Of a DNA stretch of 64,000 nt, positions 15,671 through 22,973 are shown one piece after another. Below the pieces are notes generated by a model. The model was not told where the DNA came from and did not search any database. It saw only the letters and a program-made list of their open reading frames with translations. The stretch covers positions 91,668-155,667 of the forward strand of contig NZ_CAADFC020000007.1 of NCBI RefSeq assembly GCF_900696085.1, read 5' to 3'. Every line of letters starts with the position of its first letter. Within the stretch, counting starts at the first letter, position 1. This DNA is from Bradyrhizobium ivorense (GTDB lineage: Bacteria > Pseudomonadota > Alphaproteobacteria > Rhizobiales > Xanthobacteraceae). The translations under genes and the position numbers were made by a program.

Positions 15671-15755
15671 GTAGCCCGGATTCAGCGCAGCGAAATCCGG
15701 GGTCTTTGCAGCGGACAGACTGATCCCGGATTGCGCTTCGCTCCATCCGGGCTAC
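15671..15755. repeat. Palindromic repeat, family 3
   Basis: The element runs from gtagcccggattcagcg to ctccatccgggctac; same design as the other family 3 copies. Confidence 0.85.
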
Positions 15756-15763
15756 AGCCTTGC

Positions 15764-15846
15764 GTCATTGCGAGGAGCGAAGCGACGAAGCAATCCATCG
15801 CTCCCCACGCGGAAGCATGGATTGCTTCGCTTCGCTCGCAATGACT
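15764..15846. repeat. Dispersed repeat, family 4 (gtcattgcgaggagcgaagc)
   Basis: The ends are inverted (gtcattgcgaggagcgaagc and gcttcgctcgcaatgac), with inner arms 'gcaatccat'. The second copy in the window is at 30275-30391. It looks like a MITE-like element. Confidence 0.85.
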
Positions 15847-15864
15847 GCTGGAGGGATCGGCGTG

Positions 15865-16290
15865 CTACCCCTTCGCCGGCAGCGCGTGGGCAAAGCTCCA
15901 GGAATGGCCGAACGGATCGATGACGCGGCCGTAGCGGGCGCCCCAGAAGGCATCCCACGGTTCCATGGTCACGGTGGCGCCGGCGTCGGCGGCGCGTTTC
16001 ACCGCGGCATCGCAATTCTCGACCTCGAGATGCATGGTCACCGAGGTGCCCTTGAGCTGGTCCGGCGGGAACACGGCATCGACATGGGTGCCGCGGTGCT
16101 CGGGGAAATCATCCATCAGCATGATCCGGGCACCATAGGCGTTGATCTCGGCGTGCATCAGCCGCTTGCCGTCCTGCGCCGGCATGCGCAGGACTTCGGT
16201 GGCGCCGAGCGCCTTTTTATAGAAATCGACGGCGGCATTGCCGTCATTGACCACCAGATGCGGGATCACGACCTGCGCGGGCTGGGACAT
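15865..16290 (-). CDS. VOC family (PhnB-like) protein
   Basis: The 141-residue protein begins MSQPAQVVIPHLVVNDGNAA and continues DFYKKALGATEVLRMPAQDG, LMHAEINAYGARIMLMDD and ends with WDAFWGARYGRVIDPFGHSWSF. This is the classic PhnB/glyoxalase-like VOC signature with a probable metal-ligand His and Glu. The substrate is unknown. The start at 16290 was chosen by match to the family N-terminus. It has its own predicted ECF42 promoter 55 bp upstream and lies beside the ArsR-SRPBCC pair. Confidence 0.9.
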   Translation of the reverse strand: MSQPAQVVIPHLVVNDGNAAVDFYKKALGATEVLRMPAQDGKRLMHAEINAYGARIMLMDDFPEHRGTHVDAVFPPDQLKGTSVTMHLEVENCDAAVKRAADAGATVTMEPWDAFWGARYGRVIDPFGHSWSFAHALPAKG

Positions 16291-16345
16291 GTTGAGGGCC
16301 TTTCCTGACAACAGCGACCGCGGTACGCAGCCGCCACGGCACGAT

Positions 16346-16372
16346 GACGGATGCGGCTGCCCGCATCCGACA
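16346..16372 (-). promoter_or_regulatory. Predicted ECF42-type promoter of the PhnB-like VOC gene
   Basis: The minus strand reads TGTCGG (16372-16367), N17, CGTC (16349-16346), ending 55 bp before the start at 16290. Confidence 0.75.
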
Positions 16373-16415
16373 TTGTGCTGCAATTTTTTGTCCCGGCGTC
16401 CGGTTACCGCGCAGC

Positions 16416-16907
16416 TCACGCCATCGCGGCAACCACGTCGGCGAGGCGGTCGTAGGCGGGCTCGACGCCCTTTTCGATGCCGGAATTGAGGTGACCGTCG
16501 CGCGCCTCCTTGGTGGGGTGCTCGATGATCGTCGTCAGCTTGGTCTTGCCGCCCATCTCGGTGAAGATCGACGTCACCTGGTATTCCTCGCTGGTGAAGC
16601 CGGGCATGCAGAAGGTTTCGCCGAACACAACGTACTCCGGACGCACCACTTCGCGGTAGGTTCCTCTCAACACGTGCTCGATACCGTCGGACGAGCGGAA
16701 TACGTAGCGATAGGCGCCGCCGACGCGCAAATCGATCTCGCAGACCGGCATCGTCATCGCGCCGCAGCCGAGCCAGCGGACCACGAATTCCGGTTTTGTC
16801 ATTGCATCGAACACCAGATGCCGGGGCGCGTCGAACTCGCGGGTCATCGCGATTTCCAGGTCCGACGGGGTGGTGACCTTCAGCTTCCTATCCACGCGTG
16901 CGTCCAC
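16416..16907 (-). CDS. SRPBCC/AHSA1 family protein
   Basis: The 163-residue protein has the activator-of-Hsp90-homologue-like fold: MTREFDAPRHLVFDAMTKPE, WLGCGAMTMPVCEIDLRVGGAYRYVF, then GTYREVVRPEYVVFGETF and the C-terminal helix GIEKGVEPAYDRLADVV. Despite the domain name, bacterial members are mostly small-ligand binders. Its start overlaps the ArsR gene by 20 bp, a common ArsR-SRPBCC pairing. Ligand and reaction are unknown. Confidence 0.9.
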   Translation of the reverse strand: MDARVDRKLKVTTPSDLEIAMTREFDAPRHLVFDAMTKPEFVVRWLGCGAMTMPVCEIDLRVGGAYRYVFRSSDGIEHVLRGTYREVVRPEYVVFGETFCMPGFTSEEYQVTSIFTEMGGKTKLTTIIEHPTKEARDGHLNSGIEKGVEPAYDRLADVVAAMA

Positions 16908-17304
16908 GTTGCTTCTCCTTGGTTACTCTGACTTTGGATTTCTTCCGCGGCGAGGCCTTGGCCGTTACCTTGGCCGCCTCCTCCGCCTTCATCTCCTCGA
17001 GCAGGCCGTCGAGCCGGTTGAAGCTTTCGTCCCAGAAGCGGCGGAAATTTCCGAGCCAGCCGTCGACCTCCCTGAACGCGACCGGCGCGATCCGGCACGG
17101 CCGCCACTGCGCTTCGCGCCCGCGCGAGATCAGCCCGGCATGCTCGAGCACCTTCAGATGCTTCGAGATCGCCGGCAGGCTCATGTCGAACGGCTTTGCC
17201 AGCTCCATCACCGAGGTCTCGCCGAGCGCGAGCCGCGCCAGGATCGCGCGCCGGGTCGGATCGGCCAGCGCCGCAAAGGTCGAGCTCAGGGGGTCCGGCT
17301 GCAT
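16888..17304 (-). CDS. ArsR-family winged-helix regulator
   Basis: The 138-residue regulator has a winged helix at about 8-85: FAALADPTRRAILARLALG, MELAKPFDMSLPAISKHLKVLEHAGLISRGREAQWRPC. The metal-binding ELCVC motif of ArsR/SmtB is absent, so it belongs to the non-metal SdpR-like branch often paired with SRPBCC genes. The C-terminus is strongly basic (SPRKKSKVRVTKEKQRGRTRG). A repeat operator lies 13 bp upstream of the start, so autorepression is likely. Confidence 0.92.
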   Translation of the reverse strand: MQPDPLSSTFAALADPTRRAILARLALGETSVMELAKPFDMSLPAISKHLKVLEHAGLISRGREAQWRPCRIAPVAFREVDGWLGNFRRFWDESFNRLDGLLEEMKAEEAAKVTAKASPRKKSKVRVTKEKQRGRTRG

Positions 17305-17316
17305 CCGTATTTTCCG

Positions 17317-17342
17317 TATCGGTTAAATAACCTATCGGTTAA
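17317..17342. promoter_or_regulatory. ArsR operator candidate
   Basis: Two direct copies of TATCGGTTAA (17317-17326 and 17333-17342) have a 16-bp period. Within them, GGTTA-AA-TAACC (17321-17332) is an inverted repeat. The site begins 13 bp upstream of the ArsR start codon at 17304. Confidence 0.65.
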
Positions 17343-17398
17343 CTACGACCAAATCGCGCGCGCGTCAATGACGGATTTTCGGCGGCGACGGCCGCAAA

Positions 17399-17550
17399 GC
17401 TCCCTCTCCCCGTTCTTACGGGGAGAGGGCTGGGGTGAGGGGCTGCTTCCGCGCATACGGTGAGAGACACACTCGCGGAGACTCCCCCTCACCCGCATCG
17501 CATCTCCGATGCGATGCGACCTCTCCCCGCAAGCGGCGCGAGGTGAAGAG
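17399..17550. repeat. Palindromic repeat pair, family 2 variant
   Basis: Arms at 17399-17443 (ccctctccccgttcttacgg ...) and about 17480-17550 (actccccctcacccgcatcg ... gacctctccccgcaagcggc) are inverted. An internal 'gcatcgcatctccgatgcgatgc' hairpin is also present. Confidence 0.8.
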
Positions 17551-17554
17551 GAGC

Positions 17555-18202
17555 CTACGATCTGCGCGCGAAGGTGAGGTGCGTGGCGTTCGGGCTCGCG
17601 ACATGCGTGACGACCTGATAGCCGAGGCGCGGCAGATCCAGCCCGGCGAACAGGTTCTCGCCGGCGCCGAGCAGCACCGGCGACTGCGCCACATGCAATT
17701 CGTCGAGCAAACCCGCCTGCAGGAATTGCCGCACCACCGACACGCCGCCGCCGACCCGGATGTCCTTGCCGTGCGCGACCTCGCGCGCCCGGCGCAACGC
17801 GGCTTCGATGCCGTCGGTCACGAAGTGGAAGGTGGTGCCGCCCTGCATCTCGAGGTCCGGCCGCGCGTGATGGGTCAGCACGAACACCGGCGTGTGGTAC
17901 GGCGGCGTGTCACCCCACCAGCCTTTCCAGGAATGATCCGGCCATGGGCCGCGAACCGGGCCGAACATGTTTCGCCCGAGAATCCAGGCGCCGACATTCT
18001 CCATCGACTTGCGGGCGAAATCGTCGTCGAGCCCGGTACCACCGCCATCCTGGCCGAACATGGCGCGAAACGTTCGCGTCCCGAGGTACCAGGTGGGCAG
18101 AATCATGCCGCCCTCGCCGAATGGATTTTCCAGGCTCTGATTTGGAGCGGCGCCAAAGCCGTCGATCGAGACCGTGAATGCTGAAGTCCTGACTTTTCCC
18201 AT
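17555..18202 (-). CDS. Dihydrofolate reductase-like (RibD C-terminal domain) protein
   Basis: The 215-residue protein has the RibD_C/DHFR fold: TSAFTVSIDGFGAAPNQS, ENVGAWILGRNMFGP, PPYHTPVFVLTHHARPDLEM, and the nucleotide-binding VGGGVSVVRQFLQAGLLDELHV. It probably uses NADPH; the substrate is unknown and need not be dihydrofolate. Such genes commonly sit in DGPF/ECF sigma clusters. It lies 34 bp downstream of a predicted ECF42 promoter, the last member of the putative regulon. Confidence 0.9.
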   Translation of the reverse strand: MGKVRTSAFTVSIDGFGAAPNQSLENPFGEGGMILPTWYLGTRTFRAMFGQDGGGTGLDDDFARKSMENVGAWILGRNMFGPVRGPWPDHSWKGWWGDTPPYHTPVFVLTHHARPDLEMQGGTTFHFVTDGIEAALRRAREVAHGKDIRVGGGVSVVRQFLQAGLLDELHVAQSPVLLGAGENLFAGLDLPRLGYQVVTHVASPNATHLTFARRS

Positions 18203-18236
18203 CGTGTTCCGCTTCCGTTTGTGGCCACTCTAGGAA

Positions 18237-18263
18237 GACGGGCGGGAAAGTCAGACGCCGACA
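18237..18263 (-). promoter_or_regulatory. Predicted ECF42-type promoter of the RibD-like gene
   Basis: The minus strand reads TGTCGG (18263-18258), N17, CGTC (18240-18237), 34 bp before the start at 18202. Confidence 0.75.
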
Positions 18264-18287
18264 TTTGCGGTTCGGGAAATTCCGCTG

Positions 18288-18962
18288 CTATTTCGGCCCG
18301 CACATCACGTCGATGGCGCCCTGCACGATCGCCTCGAGCTCCTTGCGCGGAACATGGGCGCGGGCGCGGATCGCGATGGTGTGGATGGTGGCGGAGGCGA
18401 GTTGCGCCAGCGCAATCGGGTCGGCGCCTTCAGGCAGTTCGCCGCGCTCCTTGGCGAGGCGGAAGCAGGTCGAAAACGCCTTGTCCATCTCGGTCAGGCC
18501 TTCCAACACCATTGCGCGGATGTCGGGATCGGACACCGCTTCGGAGGCCGCCGTCATCACCGTGAAACAGCCGCGTGGACCTGACGCGCCGGACAGATAG
18601 ATGTCGAGCGCGATCGCATAGATGCGCGCCAGCCGGTCGCGCAGCGGCGCCTCGGCACGAAAGATCTCGATCATCGCGGCGCGCGCCTCGTCGCGGTAGC
18701 GCTGGTAGCTCTTGATATACAGGGCGCGCTTGTCGCCGAACGCGCCGTAGAGGCTCGGTCGGTTCATCCCTGTCGCGGCGGAGAGATCATCGAGCGAAGT
18801 GGCGGCAAAACCGTCGCGCCTGAACAGTTCGAGCGCCCGGCCGAGCGCGACATCGGGCTCATAGGCGCGCGGCCGCCCGCGCCGCTTCGGCTCTGCGGGC
18901 GCTGCGGCTTTGGCAGCTTGTGGTTTGGCAGCAGATGGCGGCTGCTTATTTTTTTGTACCAT
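18288..18962 (-). CDS. TetR/AcrR-family regulator
   Basis: The 224-residue regulator has an N-terminal Ala/Lys/Pro-rich extension with RRGRPRAYE, then the TetR helix-turn-helix at about 33-80 (ALGRALELFRRDGFAATSL ... TGMNRPSLYGAFGDKRALYIKSYQRY). GPRGCFTVMTAASEAV in the ligand domain is typical of a subgroup often near oxidoreductases. It diverges from the adjacent GST gene with a 98-bp intergenic region. Half-sites tttttgtac (18951-18959) and gtacaaaaa (19005-19013) are exact inverses, but the left one overlaps the first codons. Confidence 0.9.
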   Translation of the reverse strand: MVQKNKQPPSAAKPQAAKAAAPAEPKRRGRPRAYEPDVALGRALELFRRDGFAATSLDDLSAATGMNRPSLYGAFGDKRALYIKSYQRYRDEARAAMIEIFRAEAPLRDRLARIYAIALDIYLSGASGPRGCFTVMTAASEAVSDPDIRAMVLEGLTEMDKAFSTCFRLAKERGELPEGADPIALAQLASATIHTIAIRARAHVPRKELEAIVQGAIDVMCGPK

Positions 18963-19060
18963 TTCGCATTAAATTCCTTGACGCATTCCATATTATGCAA
19001 GACAGTACAAAAATCAACCGTGGCCGGGACACCCGCGCCGAACACCCCAAGGAGGCACCC

Positions 19061-19705
19061 ATGGATCTGTATTTCTCGCCGCTCGCCTGCTCGATGGCGA
19101 CCCGCGTCGCGCTGTACGAGGCCGGCCAGCCGGCCAACTTCCTCGAGGTCGATCCGAAGACAAAACAGGTGCGGACCGACGGGTCCGACTTCAACTCGAT
19201 CAACCCGCTCGGCCTGGTGCCGACCTTGCGCACCGACGACGGCGTGGTGCTGACCGAGAACGCCGCTATCCTGCAATATGTCGCCGACCAGTTCCCGCGC
19301 GCCGGCCTCGGCACCACGTCGAATGCCGAACGCTCGCGGCTGCATCAATGGCTGTGCTTCATCGGCACCGAGCTGCACAAGGGCCTGTTCCTGCCGCTGC
19401 TCGACAAGAAGGCGCCGCCGGAGGCGAAGGCCTATGCGCTCGAGAAATACACCTCGCGGCTCGACTATCTGGAAAACCACCTGAAGGGCCGCGACTATCT
19501 GCTCGACCATTTCAGCGTCGCCGACGCCTATCTCGTCACCGTCATCAACTGGACCATGGCGACGCCGCCGATCGAGCTCGCAAAATGGCCGGCGCTGAAG
19601 GCCTATTACGAGCGGCTGCGGACACGGCCGTCGGTTGCGAAGGCGATCGCGGAAGAATTCGAGCTCTACAAGGCCGAGCTCGCAAGGCACAAGGCGGCGG
19701 CGTAG
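19061..19705 (+). CDS. Glutathione S-transferase, beta-class-like (GstA)
   Basis: The 214-residue GST has the bacterial beta-class N-terminus MDLYFSPLACSMATRVAL, with the Cys10 position that contacts glutathione. LGLVPTLRTDDGVVLTENAAIL supplies the cis-Pro and Glu/Asn glutathione-binding loop, and DHFSVADAYLVTVINW is the C-terminal signature. It is a cytoplasmic enzyme of detoxification or redox defence. AAGGAGG lies 7 nt before ATG 19061. The divergent TetR gene is a likely regulator. Confidence 0.92.
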   Translation: MDLYFSPLACSMATRVALYEAGQPANFLEVDPKTKQVRTDGSDFNSINPLGLVPTLRTDDGVVLTENAAILQYVADQFPRAGLGTTSNAERSRLHQWLCFIGTELHKGLFLPLLDKKAPPEAKAYALEKYTSRLDYLENHLKGRDYLLDHFSVADAYLVTVINWTMATPPIELAKWPALKAYYERLRTRPSVAKAIAEEFELYKAELARHKAAA

Positions 19706-19711
19706 CCTTCT

Positions 19712-19865
19712 CCTTCTCCCCGCGTGCGGGGAGAAGGTCGGGATGAGGGGGAGTCTCCGCGAAGTCGCTGAAAGATGGATTCGCGGAGACTCCCCCTCAC
19801 CCGGATCGCATTGCGCTTCGCTGCATGCGATCCGACCTCTCCCCGCAAGCGGGGCGAGGTGAAGT
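19712..19865. repeat. Palindromic repeat pair, family 2 variant
   Basis: The element runs from ctccccgcgtgcggggag through gagtctccgcg / cgcggagactccc inverted inner arms to ctctccccgcaagcggggcg. It fills the space after the GST gene together with the next repeat. Confidence 0.85.
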
Positions 19866-19867
19866 GC

Positions 19868-19955
19868 GTAGCCCGGATGGAGCGCAGCGCAATCCGGGGC
19901 CGCTTTCACCGCAGGAGAGACCGCCCCGGATTACGCTTCGCTGCATCCGGGCTAC
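19868..19955. repeat. Palindromic repeat, family 3
   Basis: The element runs from gtagcccggatggagcg to ctgcatccgggctac. It lies directly next to a family 2 element, an arrangement also seen at 28.5 kb and 30.4-30.6 kb. Confidence 0.85.
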
Positions 19956-19973
19956 ACCCGCAAATCATTTCGG

Positions 19974-20456
19974 TCAGCAGCCACGGCAAATTGAAGGAGT
20001 ACGCGTATCGAACAAACCAGTCCCTGGCTTCCCCTTCTCTTTTGGAGGGGCCGGCAACTCGACAAAGATCGGCATGAAGTGCTTCCATTGCTCGTAATAT
20101 TCCGCCGGCAAGGTGTACGGCTGGCATTCCGTTAGTGCTCTTAGGGCGCTCTTTTGATAGGCCTGCGCGTAGTCTGACGCAGTCGCACTGCTCTCCGGCG
20201 ACACGGACGGTTGCTCCACGAGTCTGCCCTCTCGAGTCAGGCTGATCTCGAGAACAACCTTCATTTTCCCAGTCTCGGCGCCGACGGCGGCAGGCTTGTG
20301 CCAGCACCGCTCGACTTGGGATGTGAACATCGGCCCCCAGGTATCGGGTCCGCGCATTTTGCCTTTCGCCGCGCTTGGCTGGATAGGAACGGCTATGCTG
20401 GCAGTCGCGAGGAGGAAGCCTGCGACCGCAACGGCCGTAGAACGTTTCGTTGGCAT
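19974..20456 (-). CDS. Exported TolA/TonB C-terminal-domain-like protein
   Basis: The 160-residue protein has an N-terminal signal or anchor (about 7-30: TAVAVAGFLLATASIAVPIQPSAA). The C-terminal region resembles the TolA domain III/TonB-like fold: MKVVLEISLTREGRLVEQPSV, QKSALRALTECQPYTLPAEYYEQW and IFVELPAP. There is no long helical domain II, so it is not a full TolA. It may be a periplasmic protein using the same fold. It lies close to ybgC, which is normally part of the tol-pal locus; this may or may not be meaningful. Confidence 0.7.
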   Translation of the reverse strand: MPTKRSTAVAVAGFLLATASIAVPIQPSAAKGKMRGPDTWGPMFTSQVERCWHKPAAVGAETGKMKVVLEISLTREGRLVEQPSVSPESSATASDYAQAYQKSALRALTECQPYTLPAEYYEQWKHFMPIFVELPAPPKEKGKPGTGLFDTRTPSICRGC

Positions 20457-20559
20457 GGAAAGGGTCCGGCGACGCGGTGAGGTTGCAACGCGGACCAGAA
20501 TAAACCGATCTTCGTCGAGACTGGCAAACGTTTTTCGATGCGTCCGCACAAACGATTCC

Positions 20560-20647
20560 GTAGCCCGGATGAAGCGTAGCGCAATCCGGGGCCGCTTCAT
20601 CCGCGGAAAAACCGATCCCGGATTGCGCTTCGCTCCATCCGGGCTAC
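20560..20647. repeat. Palindromic repeat, family 3
   Basis: The element runs from gtagcccggatgaagcg to ctccatccgggctac, ending 6 bp before the DUF1348 stop. Confidence 0.85.
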
Positions 20648-20652
20648 TTAGA

Positions 20653-21120
20653 TCAGAACGGCTCCGTGCCAAGTCCCGGCACGTCGGCGGGACGCGGGCC
20701 CGGGGCGGGCCAGTGGAAGCGGCGGTCCTTCTCCGTGATCGCGATGTCGTTGATCGAGGCTTCGCGGCGGCGCATCAGGCCGTGCTCGTCGAACTCCCAC
20801 TGCTCGTTGCCGTAGGAGCGAAACCAGTTGCCGTCAGCATCGTGCCATTCGTACTGGAAGCGCACCGCGATGCGGTTGTCGTCGAACGCCCAGAGATCCT
20901 TGATCAGGCGATAGTCCTGCTCCTTTTCCCATTTGCGGGTGAGGAAGGCGACAATGGCCGCGCGGCCGGCAAACACCTCGGAGCGGTTGCGCCAGCGGCT
21001 GTCCTCGGTATAGGCGAGCGCGACCCGCGCCGGATCGCGCGAATTCCAGGCATCCTCCGCCATGCGCGCCTTCTGCGCGGCGGTCTCGCGGGTAAACGGC
21101 GGCAGCGGCGGGCGTGACAT
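20653..21120 (-). CDS. DUF1348 (SnoaL/NTF2-like) protein
   Basis: The 155-residue protein has the family's landmark N-terminal helix [21 protein letters not shown], then [65 protein letters not shown] and RREASINDI. This is the DUF1348 pattern, an NTF2-like fold of unknown function, cytoplasmic. No ECF42-type site is found upstream, unlike the other SnoaL-like gene at 4969. ATG 21120 was chosen over 21153 because the family normally begins close to it and GGAG is nearby. Confidence 0.9.
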   Translation of the reverse strand: MSRPPLPPFTRETAAQKARMAEDAWNSRDPARVALAYTEDSRWRNRSEVFAGRAAIVAFLTRKWEKEQDYRLIKDLWAFDDNRIAVRFQYEWHDADGNWFRSYGNEQWEFDEHGLMRRREASINDIAITEKDRRFHWPAPGPRPADVPGLGTEPF

Positions 21121-21205
21121 GGAAGGCTCCTTGCGGCGGTTGGGCTCAGGCAAATCTAGCGCCGTGGCGCGCAGAGTCGATGGGCTCGCGCCTATCGGCC
21201 GATAG

Positions 21206-21655
21206 CTAGCCGATATCGGCCTTCATCAGCGCACGGATCGGCTTCGGTATCGGCTGCGCACGGCCGCCGCTGATGAAGGCGACGCGGACCTCGGCCTTCA
21301 CAAGCACGTCATCGCGGCGGCGGATCTCCTGCGCCAGCATGATCGAGGCGCCCTTCACCGCGAGCGGCCAGGTGACGACGTCGAGCACGTCATCCATCCG
21401 CGCGGGCTTGAGGAAATCCAGCGTCATCGAGCGCACCACAAAGGCGAAGCCGCCGGTCTCGGCCTCGGCTTCCTCGAACAGCGCCTGCTGCTCGGCGCCC
21501 ATCAGGCGGAGATGGTTGGTGCGCCCGCGCTCCATGAAGCGCAGATAATTGGCGTGATAGACGATGCCGGAGAAATCCGTGTCCTCGTAATAGACGCGGA
21601 CCTGCATGTGGTGGCGGCCGTCGCGGATCTCGCCGTCGAGAATGGGTGAGGTCAT
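21206..21655 (-). CDS. ybgC: Tol-Pal-associated acyl-CoA thioesterase YbgC
   Basis: The 149-residue hotdog-fold thioesterase has the YbgC signature [29 protein letters not shown] at about 20-48, with the catalytic Asp, and [21 protein letters not shown]. It hydrolyses short acyl-CoAs in the cytoplasm and is usually encoded at the head of tolQRAB-pal. Here no tol genes follow; downstream is DUF1348. The start at 21655 was set by family length. Upstream lies a family 6 hairpin. Confidence 0.9.
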   Translation of the reverse strand: MTSPILDGEIRDGRHHMQVRVYYEDTDFSGIVYHANYLRFMERGRTNHLRLMGAEQQALFEEAEAETGGFAFVVRSMTLDFLKPARMDDVLDVVTWPLAVKGASIMLAQEIRRRDDVLVKAEVRVAFISGGRAQPIPKPIRALMKADIG

Positions 21656-21728
21656 GTGCGCCCCCGGTTGCCTGAAGTTGCGCGCCAAAGCGCGATGATT
21701 GGTCATCGTGCTTTGGCTGCTTATTTGC

Positions 21729-21774
21729 GCATGATTCTTGTCGGAAAACCGCTTCGCACTTTTCCGGATCATGC
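21729..21774. repeat. Hairpin repeat, family 6
   Basis: gcatgattcttgtcggaaaac and gcacttttccggatcatgc are inverted arms; almost identical to 22781-22825. Confidence 0.85.
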
Positions 21775-21810
21775 TCTATTGCGCAAAATCGGCCGCCGGC
21801 GCAAGCGCGG

Positions 21811-22728
21811 TCAGGACACCAAGGGCCCCTTGCCGCCCAGCGTTACCTGCACGATTTCGGGCGGCACGCCGAGGCGGAACGGCATGATGCTGCAGCCGAG
21901 GCCGCCGGAGACGATGACGTCGCATTTCAGCTTGAGATGCCCATAGGCGAGCCGCATGCCGTGCTTCACCGGCACCGCCGGCGACCAGCCGAGCAGCCGA
22001 ACCTGACCGCCATGGGTATGGCCGGAGAGCTGCAGCGCGACGCGCGACGGCACGCGGCGCGCGATGTCGGGCTCATGCGCGAGCAAAATCACCGGCGCGT
22101 CGTCGGTGACCTTGTCGAGCGTCGCGCCGAGATCATCGGCGCCGATCCGCGCGATCTGGCGATAACGCCGCGCCGGCATATAGGCGAGCTGATCGCCGAG
22201 GCCGGCGAGCCAGAACGGACGGCCATCTTTCGTGAGGCGCACCGCATCGTTCTCGTAAACCGGAATGCCGGCCCGCTCCAGCGCGCGGCGCGCGACCGGC
22301 ACACCCTGCCCCTGGCGCTGCACGGTCTTGTCGTCCCAATAGTCGTGATTGCCGAGCACGGCATGGATGCCGAGCGGCGCCTTCAGCCCGGCCAGCACCG
22401 CGGCCCACTCCGAGGCCGGAATGAAGCGCGTGACGTGGCGCAGCCCCGCGACATAGTCGCCGAGCAGCACGATGATGTCGGGCTTCAGCGCGTTGGTGCG
22501 GTCGACGATTTCGGCGATGCGATCGAGCGACATCCAGGGATCGCAGGCATGGATGTCGGCGAGCGCGGCGATCCTGAGCGGAAAGTTCGCCGGCCATTGC
22601 CGCGGCGACAGATCATAGCGCGTCAGCGCCAGCCGGACGACCGGCTCGCTGACGCCATAGGCCGCGGTCGAGGCCGCGGCGGCGGTCAACCCGCCAACGG
22701 AGCGAAAAAAATGCCGACGTGAAATCAT
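21811..22728 (-). CDS. Calcineurin-like metallophosphoesterase with Tat signal (YkuE-like)
   Basis: The 305-residue protein starts MISRRHFFRSVGG, a twin-arginine signal, so it is probably exported folded. The metal-binding motifs are in order: ALADIHACDP, VLLGDYVAG, VLGNHDYWDD, LLAHEPD and SGHTHGGQVRL. This is the YkuE-type phosphodiesterase/UDP-diacylglucosamine-hydrolase-like group. The substrate is not evident. It is placed between ybgC and ruvB, with family 6 repeats on both sides. Confidence 0.92.
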   Translation of the reverse strand: MISRRHFFRSVGGLTAAAASTAAYGVSEPVVRLALTRYDLSPRQWPANFPLRIAALADIHACDPWMSLDRIAEIVDRTNALKPDIIVLLGDYVAGLRHVTRFIPASEWAAVLAGLKAPLGIHAVLGNHDYWDDKTVQRQGQGVPVARRALERAGIPVYENDAVRLTKDGRPFWLAGLGDQLAYMPARRYRQIARIGADDLGATLDKVTDDAPVILLAHEPDIARRVPSRVALQLSGHTHGGQVRLLGWSPAVPVKHGMRLAYGHLKLKCDVIVSGGLGCSIMPFRLGVPPEIVQVTLGGKGPLVS

Positions 22729-22780
22729 GGACGTTCGATCGGTGATGCCTGAAGCGCGACGCGCTTCAACTTTCTCTTAG

Positions 22781-22825
22781 GCATGATCTCTTCGGAAAAC
22801 CGCTTCGCACTTTTCCGGATCATGC
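22781..22825. repeat. Hairpin repeat, family 6
   Basis: gcatgatctcttcggaaaac and gcacttttccggatcatgc are inverted arms. It lies upstream of the phosphoesterase gene. The following 150 bp before ruvB hold nothing recognised. Confidence 0.85.
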
Positions 22826-22973
22826 CTCAACAACCATGGCCCCGGGATTGGAGCGGAATTGGGCCGCGTTTGTGCAGAACGTCTGCAGGGATTTTGCAAT
22901 GGTTAGCGGTCAACGTTACCGGCAGCGGCGGCGCGCTGCACCAACACGACTGATCACGTCTTCGGGAGCGAGC

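Noticed and set aside
18951..19013. Operator for the divergent TetR/GST pair (tttttgtac / gtacaaaaa)
   Set aside because: The arms are exact inverses but 45 bp apart, and the left arm is within the TetR start codons (Val-Gln-Lys), so it may be coincidence.
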